From positions 249,733 through 273,707 of the forward strand of contig NMRA01000431.1 in assembly GCA_002633005.1 (NCBI GenBank): a DNA stretch of 23,975 bases, read 5' to 3'. This DNA comes from Phoronis australis (lineage: Eukaryota; Phoronida; Phoronidae). Positions 1 through 10,500 of this stretch are shown one piece after another; the stretch's first letter is position 1, and each line of letters opens with the position of its first letter. Position numbers and translations under genes: made by a program. The notes under the pieces are model-generated. The model saw nothing but the letters and a program-made list of their open reading frames with translations. It had not been told where the DNA came from and made no database searches.

Positions 1-645
1 ACTTTAAAGATAAACGAAAACAAGATAATTTCAATCACCTGTTCTGATCTGTTTCAGAAGTTAGCACAGTAGGCAGGTGAAGCTTTGGATAATGTTTAAG
101 GCTATTAGTGACGACATGGGCACTACAGTGTATGAATCCTTTCAAGTAGTTTCACAGTGACAGACATCGTTGGAGGACTGTCAGCTTGTAGGCCCCTTGC
201 TATAGCCTACTTCTAAACACTCTTGGCAATGCTTCACCCGAATTTTATCCAAGACTATACATCATTAACATTATTCTCAAGTGTTCCATTTCAGCGTGTG
301 CTGCAGAAAGGATTTTGCAGATGGAGTTAGTGTGACAGACTTCACCATCTCAAAGCAAGACAACTGTCTTTGTGTATACGATAAAATTTCACCAAATGAT
401 GGCTGACTGACAGATTATTGTTTTTTCACATAAGATACATAGCACAAAGCTATAATTAATTTTCTAAGTTTTGCAGGATATCCGCCATCACACAAATTTT
501 GGAAAGCTTATGGGCAGTCACATAAATGTAAGAAATCCTTGAAAATGAGAAAAGGTCAATTTCGGCAATTTGTTGTACAAAATTTGTGAAATTTTACCAT
601 ACTAAATAACTTACACCAAAGAACCTGTAAAAGTGCTTTATTTCT
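1..645. other. No gene recognised
   Basis: AT-rich sequence with stops in all frames and no exon supported by splice sites and phase. Confidence 0.6.
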
Positions 646-647
646 GC

Positions 648-1200
648 ATCAAGAATCAAGAATCAAGAATCTTCATTTAACCTCGTTCGAAGAACAGATT
701 AACATTAGCCAGTTGGACTATTACTACGACATTAAATTTAACAGAAACATGAAGAAAATGGAACTGAACACAGAGATATAATTGTAAATAAAAGTTAAGT
801 TGTCGCATCGCTAAAGTATAGACTAGGGTCTAATGAGCATAAACGATAATAGGTACACGTGTAAATGCTATAAACTAGATAAATTATAAAAGAAACGATG
901 GTATATACTAATTACAGCATGACCTGGAGTGTTTACAAAGAGAACAGCTGCATTCAGGGCCAGTCCAGGACCGAATCAGTCCACGGAAAATAGTGAAAGG
1001 CTATGTTGTGCACAACATATTCGGTAGACTGTTCCAGACCCGAGCAGCCTCAAAGCAAAAAGATTTTTACCATATTTGACAGATTTAACTTCAGGAATAT
1101 CTGTAAGGTTGCTGTAGCGATTTTCTCGCTTCTTTAAAAGTGAAAGAAATGTCTTTGTCAGATTCGCCATAAAGAATTTTAAATACTTCTGTTGCATCCA
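648..1200 (-). mobile_element. Decayed 3' end of a non-LTR retrotransposon
   Basis: The minus strand from about 1197 reads KRENRYSNLTDIP then EVKSVKYGKNLF. A +1 frame change then leads into EAARVWNSLPNML (about 1054-1013). 'VKYG..F....A..WNSLP' is the typical C-terminal end of reverse transcriptase polyproteins of CR1/L2/Jockey-like non-LTR elements. A stop follows, and downstream in that frame comes IRSWTGPECSCSLC, also typical of such C-termini. The 3' end has a short tandem tail (ATCAAGA units on the + strand, 648-671), as in elements without poly(A). The copy is frameshifted, interrupted by stops and 5'-truncated near 1200. I infer it is inactive. Confidence 0.72.
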
Positions 1201-1467
1201 TGCTTTTTTATTTGTGTCTCATTGCAAGAATACAATTACACGAAATCAGTTAATTTTGACAATATCCGAATTTAAGTACACATCTAATGCCACTCGTTTA
1301 ATTATTTCATACTGAATCACCAACACTTAGACTATCAAAACTTTGTCAACATCAAATTTTGTGACATCGCTTTGTAATTTTTATTGCAGAACAAATTTGC
1401 AGTGACCGATTTTATGTGGCAAGTCAGGTACTCTGGTATTAGAGGGTGTTAGTTTAACTGTTGGCTA

Positions 1468-1643
1468 CCCAGTAAAAGTCCCTTAGTCATTATTAATCAT
1501 TGTTATGTCTGACCCAGTAAAAGTCCCTTAGTCATTATTAATCATTGTTATGTCTGACCCAGTAAAAGTCCCTTAGTCATTATTAATCATTGTTATGTCT
1601 GACCAAGTAAAAGTCCCTCAGTCATTATTAATCATTATGTCTG
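1468..1643. repeat. 45-bp minisatellite, ~3.9 copies
   Basis: Units start at 1468, 1513, 1558 and 1603. The first three are identical; the last has CCAAG for CCCAG, one T-to-C change and a short internal deletion. The array lies just before the left end of the DNA transposon at 1709. Confidence 0.93.
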
Positions 1644-1708
1644 CTCTTGTCATCCTCCCTCGCCACCTTATCTGTCATCGTCATGTTATCGTCATCCATG
1701 ACATTAAT

Positions 1709-4177
1709 CAGGGCTCGACGCTATTAAAATCGCCAAGTCACATTTTGCGACCTAGCCAAAATCCCAGGTCGCATTTTCAAAATCCAGCTCGCATTTGTAA
1801 ATTCCAGGTCGCAAAATTTTCCCGCCATTTTTACCAAAATTGATTTTTTAGATCATTGAGAAAATGTTTAGATTATGCTCTTGCCTGCAGCATTAAATAC
1901 TCACAAATTTCAGATCGCAAAATTGACTCCGTTCATGGAGGTACGGCATTACTGTTCTTCACGACCGCCTTGAAAGGCTCTAGAGCGCAACGAAATTTGC
2001 CGACGTGAAAGTGCTCTCTAACTGACACGTGCATTTGAGTAGCTAAGTTTGCGATGTGAAAAGGAGAAAATGCCCGTTGAAAAAGTATCCGGGATTTTGC
2101 TAGGTCTGACCTGCTACTGGCTGTCATCAAAGTCGTTGAAGAGTCAAACTAACTCAGAGTGCAAATTCCCTCCACTTTTTGTTCACATCCCAAATTTTGC
2201 AATTTAACTCGACATTTGAAAAACATCTGTCGAAAAAAATCCGTGAAACATGCCCTAACCGAATGACCTATTTGGATGTGCGTGAACAATTCAGCGCAAA
2301 TTTCACAATAAAAATGTGATACTTATGCTGTTTACCTACTCAACAATTAGTTTTCCATGAAATGAATAGCCTCGAAATAATTCCAGACTCCCTCCGTGCG
2401 AGTTTCCATCGGGTAATGGCGAGTTTGCTCCTCAATACCTTCCAAGTACAGGAATAATAGGTCAGTCACAACACGACACGCATGTCACTAGTGTTAACTT
2501 TCTTTCGGAGGTATAAAACAAAGCCGGGATTTGATTTTTACATATTGAGAAGACGTTTTTTGAAAACTGAATTTGTTGTGTAAAATGAAAGTGACACACC
2601 ATATAAGCTGCGTGTCAATTTTAAAACCACGTGCGGTCGTTTGTAGTGCGCTATGATGGGTGCTAGCCTGAACTGTGAGCGCTTAATTGGAAATTCTCAA
2701 AATTTAAGGGGGAACTCTTAGTAGATCAGTGAGCACTTATTACGAAACACTTCGCAGGTAGGGAGTAGGCTTGCGCCTGAGCATAGTCATTAACCTGAGA
2801 GTTTGCGGTAATAAGATATTAAAACACTGCAATCGTAAGAAACGTTATAATAATACGATTTTGCGAGGCAAACTCCATCTAGTATGGGTGACTTTTTGGA
2901 TATCGATACCACCTACACTGTACCTTTTTTAGCCACCCAGAATAATTTTGTTTTTAATTGCCCACGTCAGCCGGAACAAGGCTGTTTCTATTGGAGTCTG
3001 AACATTTTACGGCAACGGTGGTTCAGGGGGCAAAAGTTGCCGGGGGGAGGTGTATGAAGAGAAGAATAAAAAGTTCGCTAACCACAATTTCGTATCTAGT
3101 ACCCGTTTAGATGCAATAGCTGGCTACGGGCATAGAATACAGGGTTTAGAGAACATCGACCTCAAGAAACATCGATCGGAACAGAAAAATATCGGTTTTG
3201 GGTTATATCGGTCCCGGGGAATATCGTAAAGCATCGAGTCTGTTATAACCGCCGGAAATGTACGAGTTCTGCATTTTCAAATAAACCACTGGCACCCAGG
3301 TGCTTAACAAAGCCAAGCCGGTATATAATCTTTCATTTAGGAATGTCGCTGTTCTCGTTTGATGTGCAGCTTTGAAGTGGTGCGCACGCGCGAGTTCACA
3401 CACTTGAATCACTGGAATAGGCCTACACTTTACGTTGGCAACAATGTATGAAAGACGAATCATATTTCGCGCAAGTAGCACCAGAAACAAGTAAAAGGGT
3501 TTGAGAATTTCTTGGCAACTGAAAGTAAAGACGTGACCGTCGTTTGGTGATTAATAGGGTTGTCATTTTCACTTTGGCTGTCTTGTGCGATAAAAAAGAG
3601 ACGCACATCTCTAAGTCACGATTGTCTTCCGGAACTGCTTGCGTGCTAACAACGGTGCCGCAGTGCAATATCAGCGATATTGTTTTTGATATTTGGAACA
3701 TGTAATAAGGACATCTTATGCGAAAAATAAGCATATTTATCGACCACAAAGTTTGGTAAGTTGATCGCTTAAGAATTAGTAGAAACAGCACTGTTTTGTG
3801 ACGTTTTATCACGTGTCATGCAGTGGCCCGAAACTTTCTTAGGCAAATCCGGAAATTTGCAAAAGTGGCCGAAAATGTTAGCTAATGATACGCATCAAAG
3901 ATCGATTCTGCATATCCCATGTTCACGCGACTTGCTTACAAGTCATCGGGAGGGCTGTTCTCGGTTAGTGTTCGTTTGAACTTGGATTTGGCAACAACCA
4001 AATAATGGTCGGATTAACTAGAGTTGCTTTATTCGCCATGCAGGTACCTGCCGAGAAGTGTAAAAACTCAGCTCGCATTCGTTGGATTTTTTAAATGCAG
4101 GTCACATTTTGCGACTTGATGCGAGCTGACAAAAATCTCAGCTCGCATTTCCAAATAGCTCGTTATGTCGAGCCCTG
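1709..4177. mobile_element. hAT-like non-autonomous DNA transposon, ~2.47 kb
   Basis: The left end starts CAGGGCTCGAC at 1709 and the right end finishes GTCGAGCCCTG at 4177, an exact 11-bp terminal inverted repeat of the CAGGG type common in hAT elements. Both ends carry clusters of subterminal motifs CAGGTCGCATTT or CAGCTCGCATTT: at about 1734, 1765, 1785, 1806 and 1911 on the left, and 4070, 4099, 4118 and 4139 on the right. These resemble transposase-binding repeats. Flanks ACATTAAT (left) and TTAATAAT (right) are only a partial 8-bp target duplication. A TTAA duplication is also conceivable, which would point to another superfamily. I see no transposase domain in the internal open frames (for example - strand 3423-3812). 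Confidence 0.68.
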
Positions 4178-5900
4178 TTAATAATTGACAAAATCGACCA
4201 ATGACGTTGACTGATGAAAAAGGAACAGTGCGTGTTGTAGCAGATTGCTGACAGATGGCGCTAGGTATAGTAAGTTCCCTGAAATGGCTGCTGATTTCAC
4301 AATGCGCGTGCATGGCTAAAGTGGACCGAGTTCGGAATAGTGTAATTATACAACAGAGTACTTGAGGGTCGTGAGGTGGATGTACGGATAGCCATGTGCA
4401 ATCATGTCCGAGTCGAATGCAACGATATCAAAATCACCCACATTTAGTGGATTTATTTGGAATAAGTTAGAGTCCATTATATCCGACTAGTGCCGATTAT
4501 GGATAAATAAAGGGCCTCATAGTACAGTTGCCTGCCTCACCGGGTGTCCACAGGAAACTAATTTAAATCATAAGTACCTCCTTCTTCTTTCGACTTAGTG
4601 TTTGAAGACATCTCTCGATTCTTGAGTAGCACACAGCACAGTTACAACGAAAACAGAGGCAGTAATGACAGCAACTTTGATGAGCCCATGGACCATCAGG
4701 TGTTATGAAACGGACCACAGGCACTTCAGTTTATCTTTTCCTCGAATCGATCACAATTGACGTCATTCACAGTGTAAAGGTGACACTCAACAGTTTTTCT
4801 TCATTTGGCCTCCCCCTGCAGGGTGAACTGAGGTAAAGCAGTTTATTTGTTTTCTACAACAGAACCACAAAATATTAAACCTATGCAGGTACTGATCATG
4901 AATACATAAAGCTTGCCTACAGTCTAAAAAAAACTTGCATTCAAAGTGCGTTTCATTTGCTTATGGCGGCAAACCTAACACTGAGGCCATGCCAAGTAAC
5001 CAGTAAAAATACACAAAATTGGCAGTTTACAATCCACGTCCAAAAACCACGACTCGTGTGCAACTACTATGCACCTTCAGGCAACACACTTAGAATGCAA
5101 AAACATTCCAGATTCCAAAAATTGGGAAGAAAATTGGAGTCGACCAGACAGTCATCGGGGGAAATTCGTCTGCCAGTGGTATGGTTGTGGAATGGACAAT
5201 GCACTCTGCGCGCCGTCTATTGATGATTGATAAAGCTACAAAATTTACGTCAACCAAAACATTAAAACTTGATTATTAACTTTATTGGACCAACTCAAAA
5301 TCGTCATTTTACTCCAAAACGAAGAAATGTTAAGAAAATGTTGCCGGAATAAACCAAAATGTTCAAGGAGAACAAAATTTAACGACAGTAACTGCCGTCT
5401 GGCGGTCAATTTTAAAATGTCGTCTGGAACGAAAAGTCGTCCATTGGAAGTGTTTTGGACGTCAGATGGTTTGTTAATTCTCTTTTAAATAACTGTTATT
5501 TGAGTAAACAGCTGTCACGCTGTTGTATTATAAGTAGGTCCTACCGTTTACGCATAGAAGTGTTGTGATTTAATACACAGGTTCTCGTGCAGCTTACCTT
5601 TACTCATATGAAAGCTGGAATACACACAGGCACCTTTAGTGGCTTTATTAAAGGAGAAAGCCACCCGATTTAATTAGTCTTTTTTGCCGTCTTAGTCGGT
5701 CTATATCCAAATCGCCTCACATACGGTCGACCTTACCTTGCCAAGAGGTGTCGCATTAACCTGTGAGGAAGGCGAAAAACGACACCAGCGACGTCAGTGG
5801 TTCATATGCAGAGTGAATGCCGCTATGGCGCTATGTTGCGGTTCATCGTTACTGCTTGTCCGAACTAAGCAGCTGTGAGGAAAGCGGGTATAACGGTTTT
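4178..5900. other. No gene recognised between the transposon and the minus-strand open frame
   Basis: Open frames here are short (88 codons or fewer, for example 4957-5223 on +) and resemble no family I know. No clear repeat or splice-site pair was seen. The first exon of hinderin could lie here, but I found no ATG exon with a donor in the required phase 1. Confidence 0.5.
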
Positions 5901-5902
5901 GT

Positions 5903-6221
5903 TTACTTCCTCGAGAGTTCGAAATGCTTAGGAAGTGGCTCATGGTAGTGAAGAATGAAATGCACGCTGTAAATAGCAAGTATGAGGCCGTGAAACATCT
6001 CCATTTCTGTGGCCTGCAGACGTCGACAATGCCTGACGAATGCCGGCTTACCAAATAACTCCAAACGTTCCGTTGTCTGAGCTTGTTCACGGCGCCTCTC
6101 TAGTATTTCTTCATCACTGTATTCCTGTTCGAATTGATAGCCTGTAAAACTTAACGATCCACCTGCGAAGTCGGGACTGATGAGCTCTAGCTCGTTCTAA
6201 GTCGGGATTGCGAGTTGCCAT
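5903..6221 (-). pseudogene. Uncharacterised minus-strand open frame, possibly frameshifted or an exon
   Basis: On the minus strand an ATG at 6221-6219 has a good start context (AACATGG) and opens MATRNPDLERARAHQSRLRR before a stop at codon 36. An overlapping frame is open for about 97 codons from 6196 to the TAA at 5905-5903. It begins NELELISPDFAGGSLSFTG, continues YQFEQEYSDEEILERRREQA, and later reads EMEMFHGLILAIYSVHF. It could be one gene with a frameshift, or an exon with a donor GTAAG at 6051 (acceptor at 6197 or 6142). Alternatively it is part of an unrecognised mobile element. I do not recognise the protein. Its acidic/arginine pattern looks more protein-like than the neighbouring frames. 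No function is assigned. Confidence 0.35.
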
Positions 6222-7501
6222 GTTGGTGTTTATTACTGAGCGTTCTGTTTCAAAATGAATTATTCTCACCCTAACAAATACTTATATAAAACTGAAACAA
6301 AGTCTGTCTCATTAGATGCAATTTGTAATGCCTTTGGAGTGTTCGTGAGTGCGGCAGCCTATGCTCCTTCACTTAGTTACCCTAATCGGCATCTGGCCAT
6401 TTTCACACTTCACGCCGGGGGATATGAAGAAGAGTTTAAAGACATTGACAGCCTCCTAACTTACTAGTAGTAGACAATATCACTATCTCAACTTGGCAGT
6501 AACGACAATGACGGATGCTCCCATGCCCTCCATATGCTGGAAGCTTTTTGGCGAATTATACATCACACTGATTAAACCATAAATGTCATGTTGATAAGTA
6601 CCTTTTACGCATAGAAGGACACCTCATGTGACTGTTGATGTCTTTAATTCCTTTCAACTTGAACGAATATTCCCGTGTAATCAACCTTTTTTTCTCAAAC
6701 AGTCCTTTGTTCAGATGCCCAAATGGGTTACTGCGGTATGACGTCCCCATCACCTCGACACCCCGACCGGTCGGCACTCGATCAGTAGACATCTCCGTGA
6801 TCATAAGTTTAGGGTTAGATTTGTTATTGCTGTATTTGTTTACAAGTTACTATCTCCTCATACATGTCACTTGTCCATCAACTAAAAGGTGAATTCCAGT
6901 GCATAACATTTTGAAGTTGGTGACGGACATTTCTTTATAACAAAACCCTGTTCGGACTTTTTTATAACAAAATCTGTTAAGTAGTGAAGAAATATGAACT
7001 GCTGTAACAGGCAAGGCAATTGTCAAGTGAATGCTCGAGTTCCAAAATTTTCTGGCAGTTGGGCAGTCTACATTGTGGTAAATGTTTCATAGAGTTATGG
7101 CCAACTAAAAAATGTGCTTCGCTTGTTTTACCTGTTTTTTAACCAGAGTGTTTTTGGACATACAGTCGTATACTACCAACTGGGTGGGTGTGTTATTCAA
7201 TGATTCCTAATGAAGAAACAAAGCAAGACGGACAAATGTTACGAATGTATGAGAGAATATGAACGAAAACAGCATTACTCATGAACACAGGAAATAAGTA
7301 CAGATTGCAGTCACTGCTTGCGAGTTCCATTTGCAATTTATTTTTGGTTAACGTCCTCATGACTTCATTATCCTCGTCACTGTTAACGCCATCTTTGTTG
7401 CTCGTTTTCATTATCAGTAACAGGTCTTGCCACCTTCAATTATGCATGTAATGCTAATTATGTTCAGTGTCCTGTTTTGTGTATTCTATTATCTGTTATA
7501 G
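6222..7501. other. No firm feature; candidate exon 1 region
   Basis: A + strand frame at 6255 starts MNYSHPNKYLYKTETK and meets a good donor GTGAGT at 6345, but it exits in phase 0, while the exon at 7502 needs phase 1. Another donor-like GTGAAT at 6889 is in phase 2. Neither fits as the start exon of hinderin. Confidence 0.45.
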
Positions 7502-7540
7502 ATGCTTCGTCGACCAGTTCTGCTTTTGCCTTTATTCCTG
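7502..7540 (+). CDS. KIAA1328: Hinderin exon 1 of those seen (39-nt micro-exon)
   Basis: The exon lies between a pyrimidine-rich acceptor ending in ATAG and a consensus donor GTAAGT at 7541. It enters in phase 1 (two bases, AT, finish a codon begun upstream) and leaves in phase 1 (one base, G). It reads ASSTSSAFAFIP, and the G joins the next exon to give 'IPGIS', like the 'VPGIS' near the N-terminus of human hinderin. The ATG at 7502 is in another frame, so this is not the start exon. The evidence is the splice sites, the phase match and a short motif, so a smaller chance of error remains than length alone suggests. Confidence 0.72.
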
Positions 7541-10500
7541 GTAAGTTGGATTTGTCTTAATTCCCAATATAACAATCACAAGTGTCAAAACCAACAATAA
7601 AAGGAAAATTTTAATGCTTTTTTAAAGTTATTTTGTGCTTTAACCTGTGTGTGTGTGTGTGTGTGTGTCTGCCCGTCTGTCTGTCTGTCTGTCTGTGTGC
7701 GTGCGTGTTTGTGTTTGTGTGTGTGTGTGGCATATTACTTTGCTTCTTTATATGATGAAACACTGCATGGTTTTTGTTGAATTGTTTTAATTATGTGCCC
7801 ACATATTTATATGTGGACGCATTATGCCGTCATCTCTGTCCGTCCGTCCAGGCGGCGTCCAGCGTCCGCTGCTCTATCTCCAAAACCCTTTGATTTACGT
7901 TCATGAAATTTGGCACATATGTTCCATTTATGAATGGGACGGCTTGTGCGAACTTTCGGACGGATCCGACTACCGGTGTGCCCCCTAGTGGCAATTTTAG
8001 TTTTTTACGCTTACCTTTGTATCTTCAAAAGTCCTGAACGGATTTTCATGAAATTTGGTATGTAGGCACCTATTAGTGAGATGACGCTATCCTGCCGTTT
8101 TCAGATGGATTCGACATAGTTTGCGCCACCTAGTGGCCATTTTTAGTGTTTTCGAGTCTGTTTTTGTGCGTCCACCCCTCTATCAACCAAACCGCTCAAA
8201 GGATGATTGTGAAAATTGGCATGTATATGCTTACTATGTAGAGGATGGTTGACGATGATTTTCCGACGATTTCGACTACTGTGGCGCCTCCTAGTGGCAG
8301 TTTTGTTTTTTTGCGCCTATGGCTGTATCTCCTAAACCGTTCGCAGGATCTTTACAAATTGTGTAAGTATATTTATATGATGTTAACAACGGAAGATGAC
8401 GACTTTTGGTCGGATCCGACTACCGGTGTGCCCCCTAGTGGCAATTTTAGTTTTTTACGCTTACCTTTGTATCTTCAAAAGTATTGAACGGATTTTCATG
8501 AAATTTGGTATGTAGGCACCTATTAGTGAGATGACGCTATCCTACTGTTTTCAGATGGATTCGACGTAGTTTGCGCCACCTAGTGGCCATTTTTACTGTT
8601 TTCGAGTCTGTATTTTTGCGTCCACCCCTCTATCAACCAAACCGCTCAAAGGATGATTGTGAAAATTGGCGTGTATGTGCTTACTATAAGGAAGACAGCT
8701 GACAATGATTTTCAGACGATTTGGACTACTGTGGCGCCTCCTAGTGGCAGTTTTGTTTTTTTGCGCCCATGGCTGTATCTCCCAAACCGTTTGCAGGATC
8801 TTTACTAAATTTAGCAAGTGTATTTATGTGATGTTGACAACGGACGATGACGACTTTAGGATGATTCTGACTACCGGTATGCCTCTAGTGGCAATTTTAG
8901 TATTTGCCTCTAGTGGCAATTTTAGTATTTTACATTGACCTCTGTATTTTCATAGGTCTTCAGGTGTATACTTTGTGTTACTTCGTGACTGTGAAGGAAA
9001 AGTTCCAAGTAGAAATTTGTTTCTGGCATTCTAATGCTGTGCTAATCTCGTATGTTGGTAAATTTGTTTTTAATTCTATGTTTCTGTGGTGCTTTAAGCA
9101 ACTGGTGTATAGGATGTGCTTGTATTATGAAGATTACTCACATTTTGCCCCTAGCCTATTGAGGAGACAATGACCCTGCCTTTCCATTTTGCTAAGTACA
9201 ACATACTACATATATGCCCTCTACTGGCCACTTTATGGTACCAATAAACAACCCTAGAAGGATACCGTATGCGGTGCAATTGTGGGCACATTTCAACGCT
9301 CTGCGTTGCTCTTGTATTACATTACAGGCATCAGTGACATAGGGAGTGAAAGACCTCATCACAATCAGCGAAAAACGGCATTGTCCTTAAAAACAAAAGA
9401 CCATTCCTCTGATACTTCTCTGAATAACAACACAAAAATCCTAGCAAAGAACACAAACAGTACTGGTGTAAAGGTAACTATCACGAGTTGTGCTATAGAA
9501 CTAGAAAAACTTTTCCGACAATCTCTAAATTATTTCTTCCTTTACTCTAAAGTGGAAAGCAATTACTAAAATTACAGATCGCTGGTTATCTTTGTAAGAG
9601 ATTATTTTCACGTCAACTTCTGTTTCCTGGGTGTGCATTTTCTCTCCGTTTCACAATTACAGAAACTGAATCGTAAGCAGCCAGCAAAAGGCCCGCATCT
9701 TGGTTTAGCGATCACTTCCATTGATCAAACATGGATGACTCATTGGGTTCAACAGAAAGTTGAACAGTGTGTTTCCTCAACAGCTGTGAATGCAGAATCA
9801 ACAACAAGGCCATTTGTGTCACCTTCAATTGTCCCATAAATAGTAAAAGCATGCCAAAGAACTGTAATCAACACAGAAAATTGTTTATGATAACTGAGGA
9901 TATGTATTCTTATGCACACACACACACGCATGCACGCACGCACACGCACGTGGGCGTGTTATGCCATCATTCTTGTCCGACCATCCAAAAGCCTGGATGG
10001 ATGTTCATAGAAGTTTGCGGACTGACACGTTCATATGGAGGATGATATAGCACTACTGGTGTGCCCTTTATGGCAGTTATAGTTTTTGGTTCTGTATCTT
10101 CGGACTTCCGTGACGAATTTTCAAAAATTTTTACAAATGGTACCTATTAAGGCGACACAACCTCTTCACCAGCAAATGGATTCTACATAATTATTCTGTG
10201 CCACCTAATGGCCATTTTTACTGCTGTTTTGGTGTCCGCCTCTATCGGCCAAACATAAAGATTGGCGTAAGTGTTCCTACTGGGAGAACACGACTCGTGA
10301 TTATTTGCGGATGCCTCCAACTACTTTGACATCCTCTTGTGGCAGATTTTTTTCTTTGCGTCTGCGACTGTATCTCCTAAACCCTCTACATGTTTCTATT
10401 CAAGAGGCGATGAAACATTGCTGTTTCCAGATAGATTTAACACAATATACGTTGCCTAGTGGCCACTTTCTTTTTTTTCGAGTTCGCCGTTTTATCAATC

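Noticed and set aside
3713-3755. Exon with the strong donor GTAAGT at 3756
   Set aside because: The frame from the nearby ATG exits in phase 2, it lies inside the transposon, and no following exon fits.
3423-3812. 129-codon minus-strand open frame as a transposase
   Set aside because: No hAT dimerisation or catalytic motif is visible and the composition is irregular; it is most likely chance within the element.
6255-6344. Frame MNYSHPNKYLYKTETK... with donor GTGAGT as hinderin exon 1
   Set aside because: It exits in phase 0, while the exon at 7502 needs one carried base. There is no similarity to the acidic 'SDEE' N-terminus recalled for human hinderin.
8245-8938. Plus-strand open frames of about 80 codons in repeat block 1
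   Set aside because: They recur because the higher-order unit is 450 bp, a multiple of 3. Other frames are open too, and no start, splice or family evidence supports a protein.
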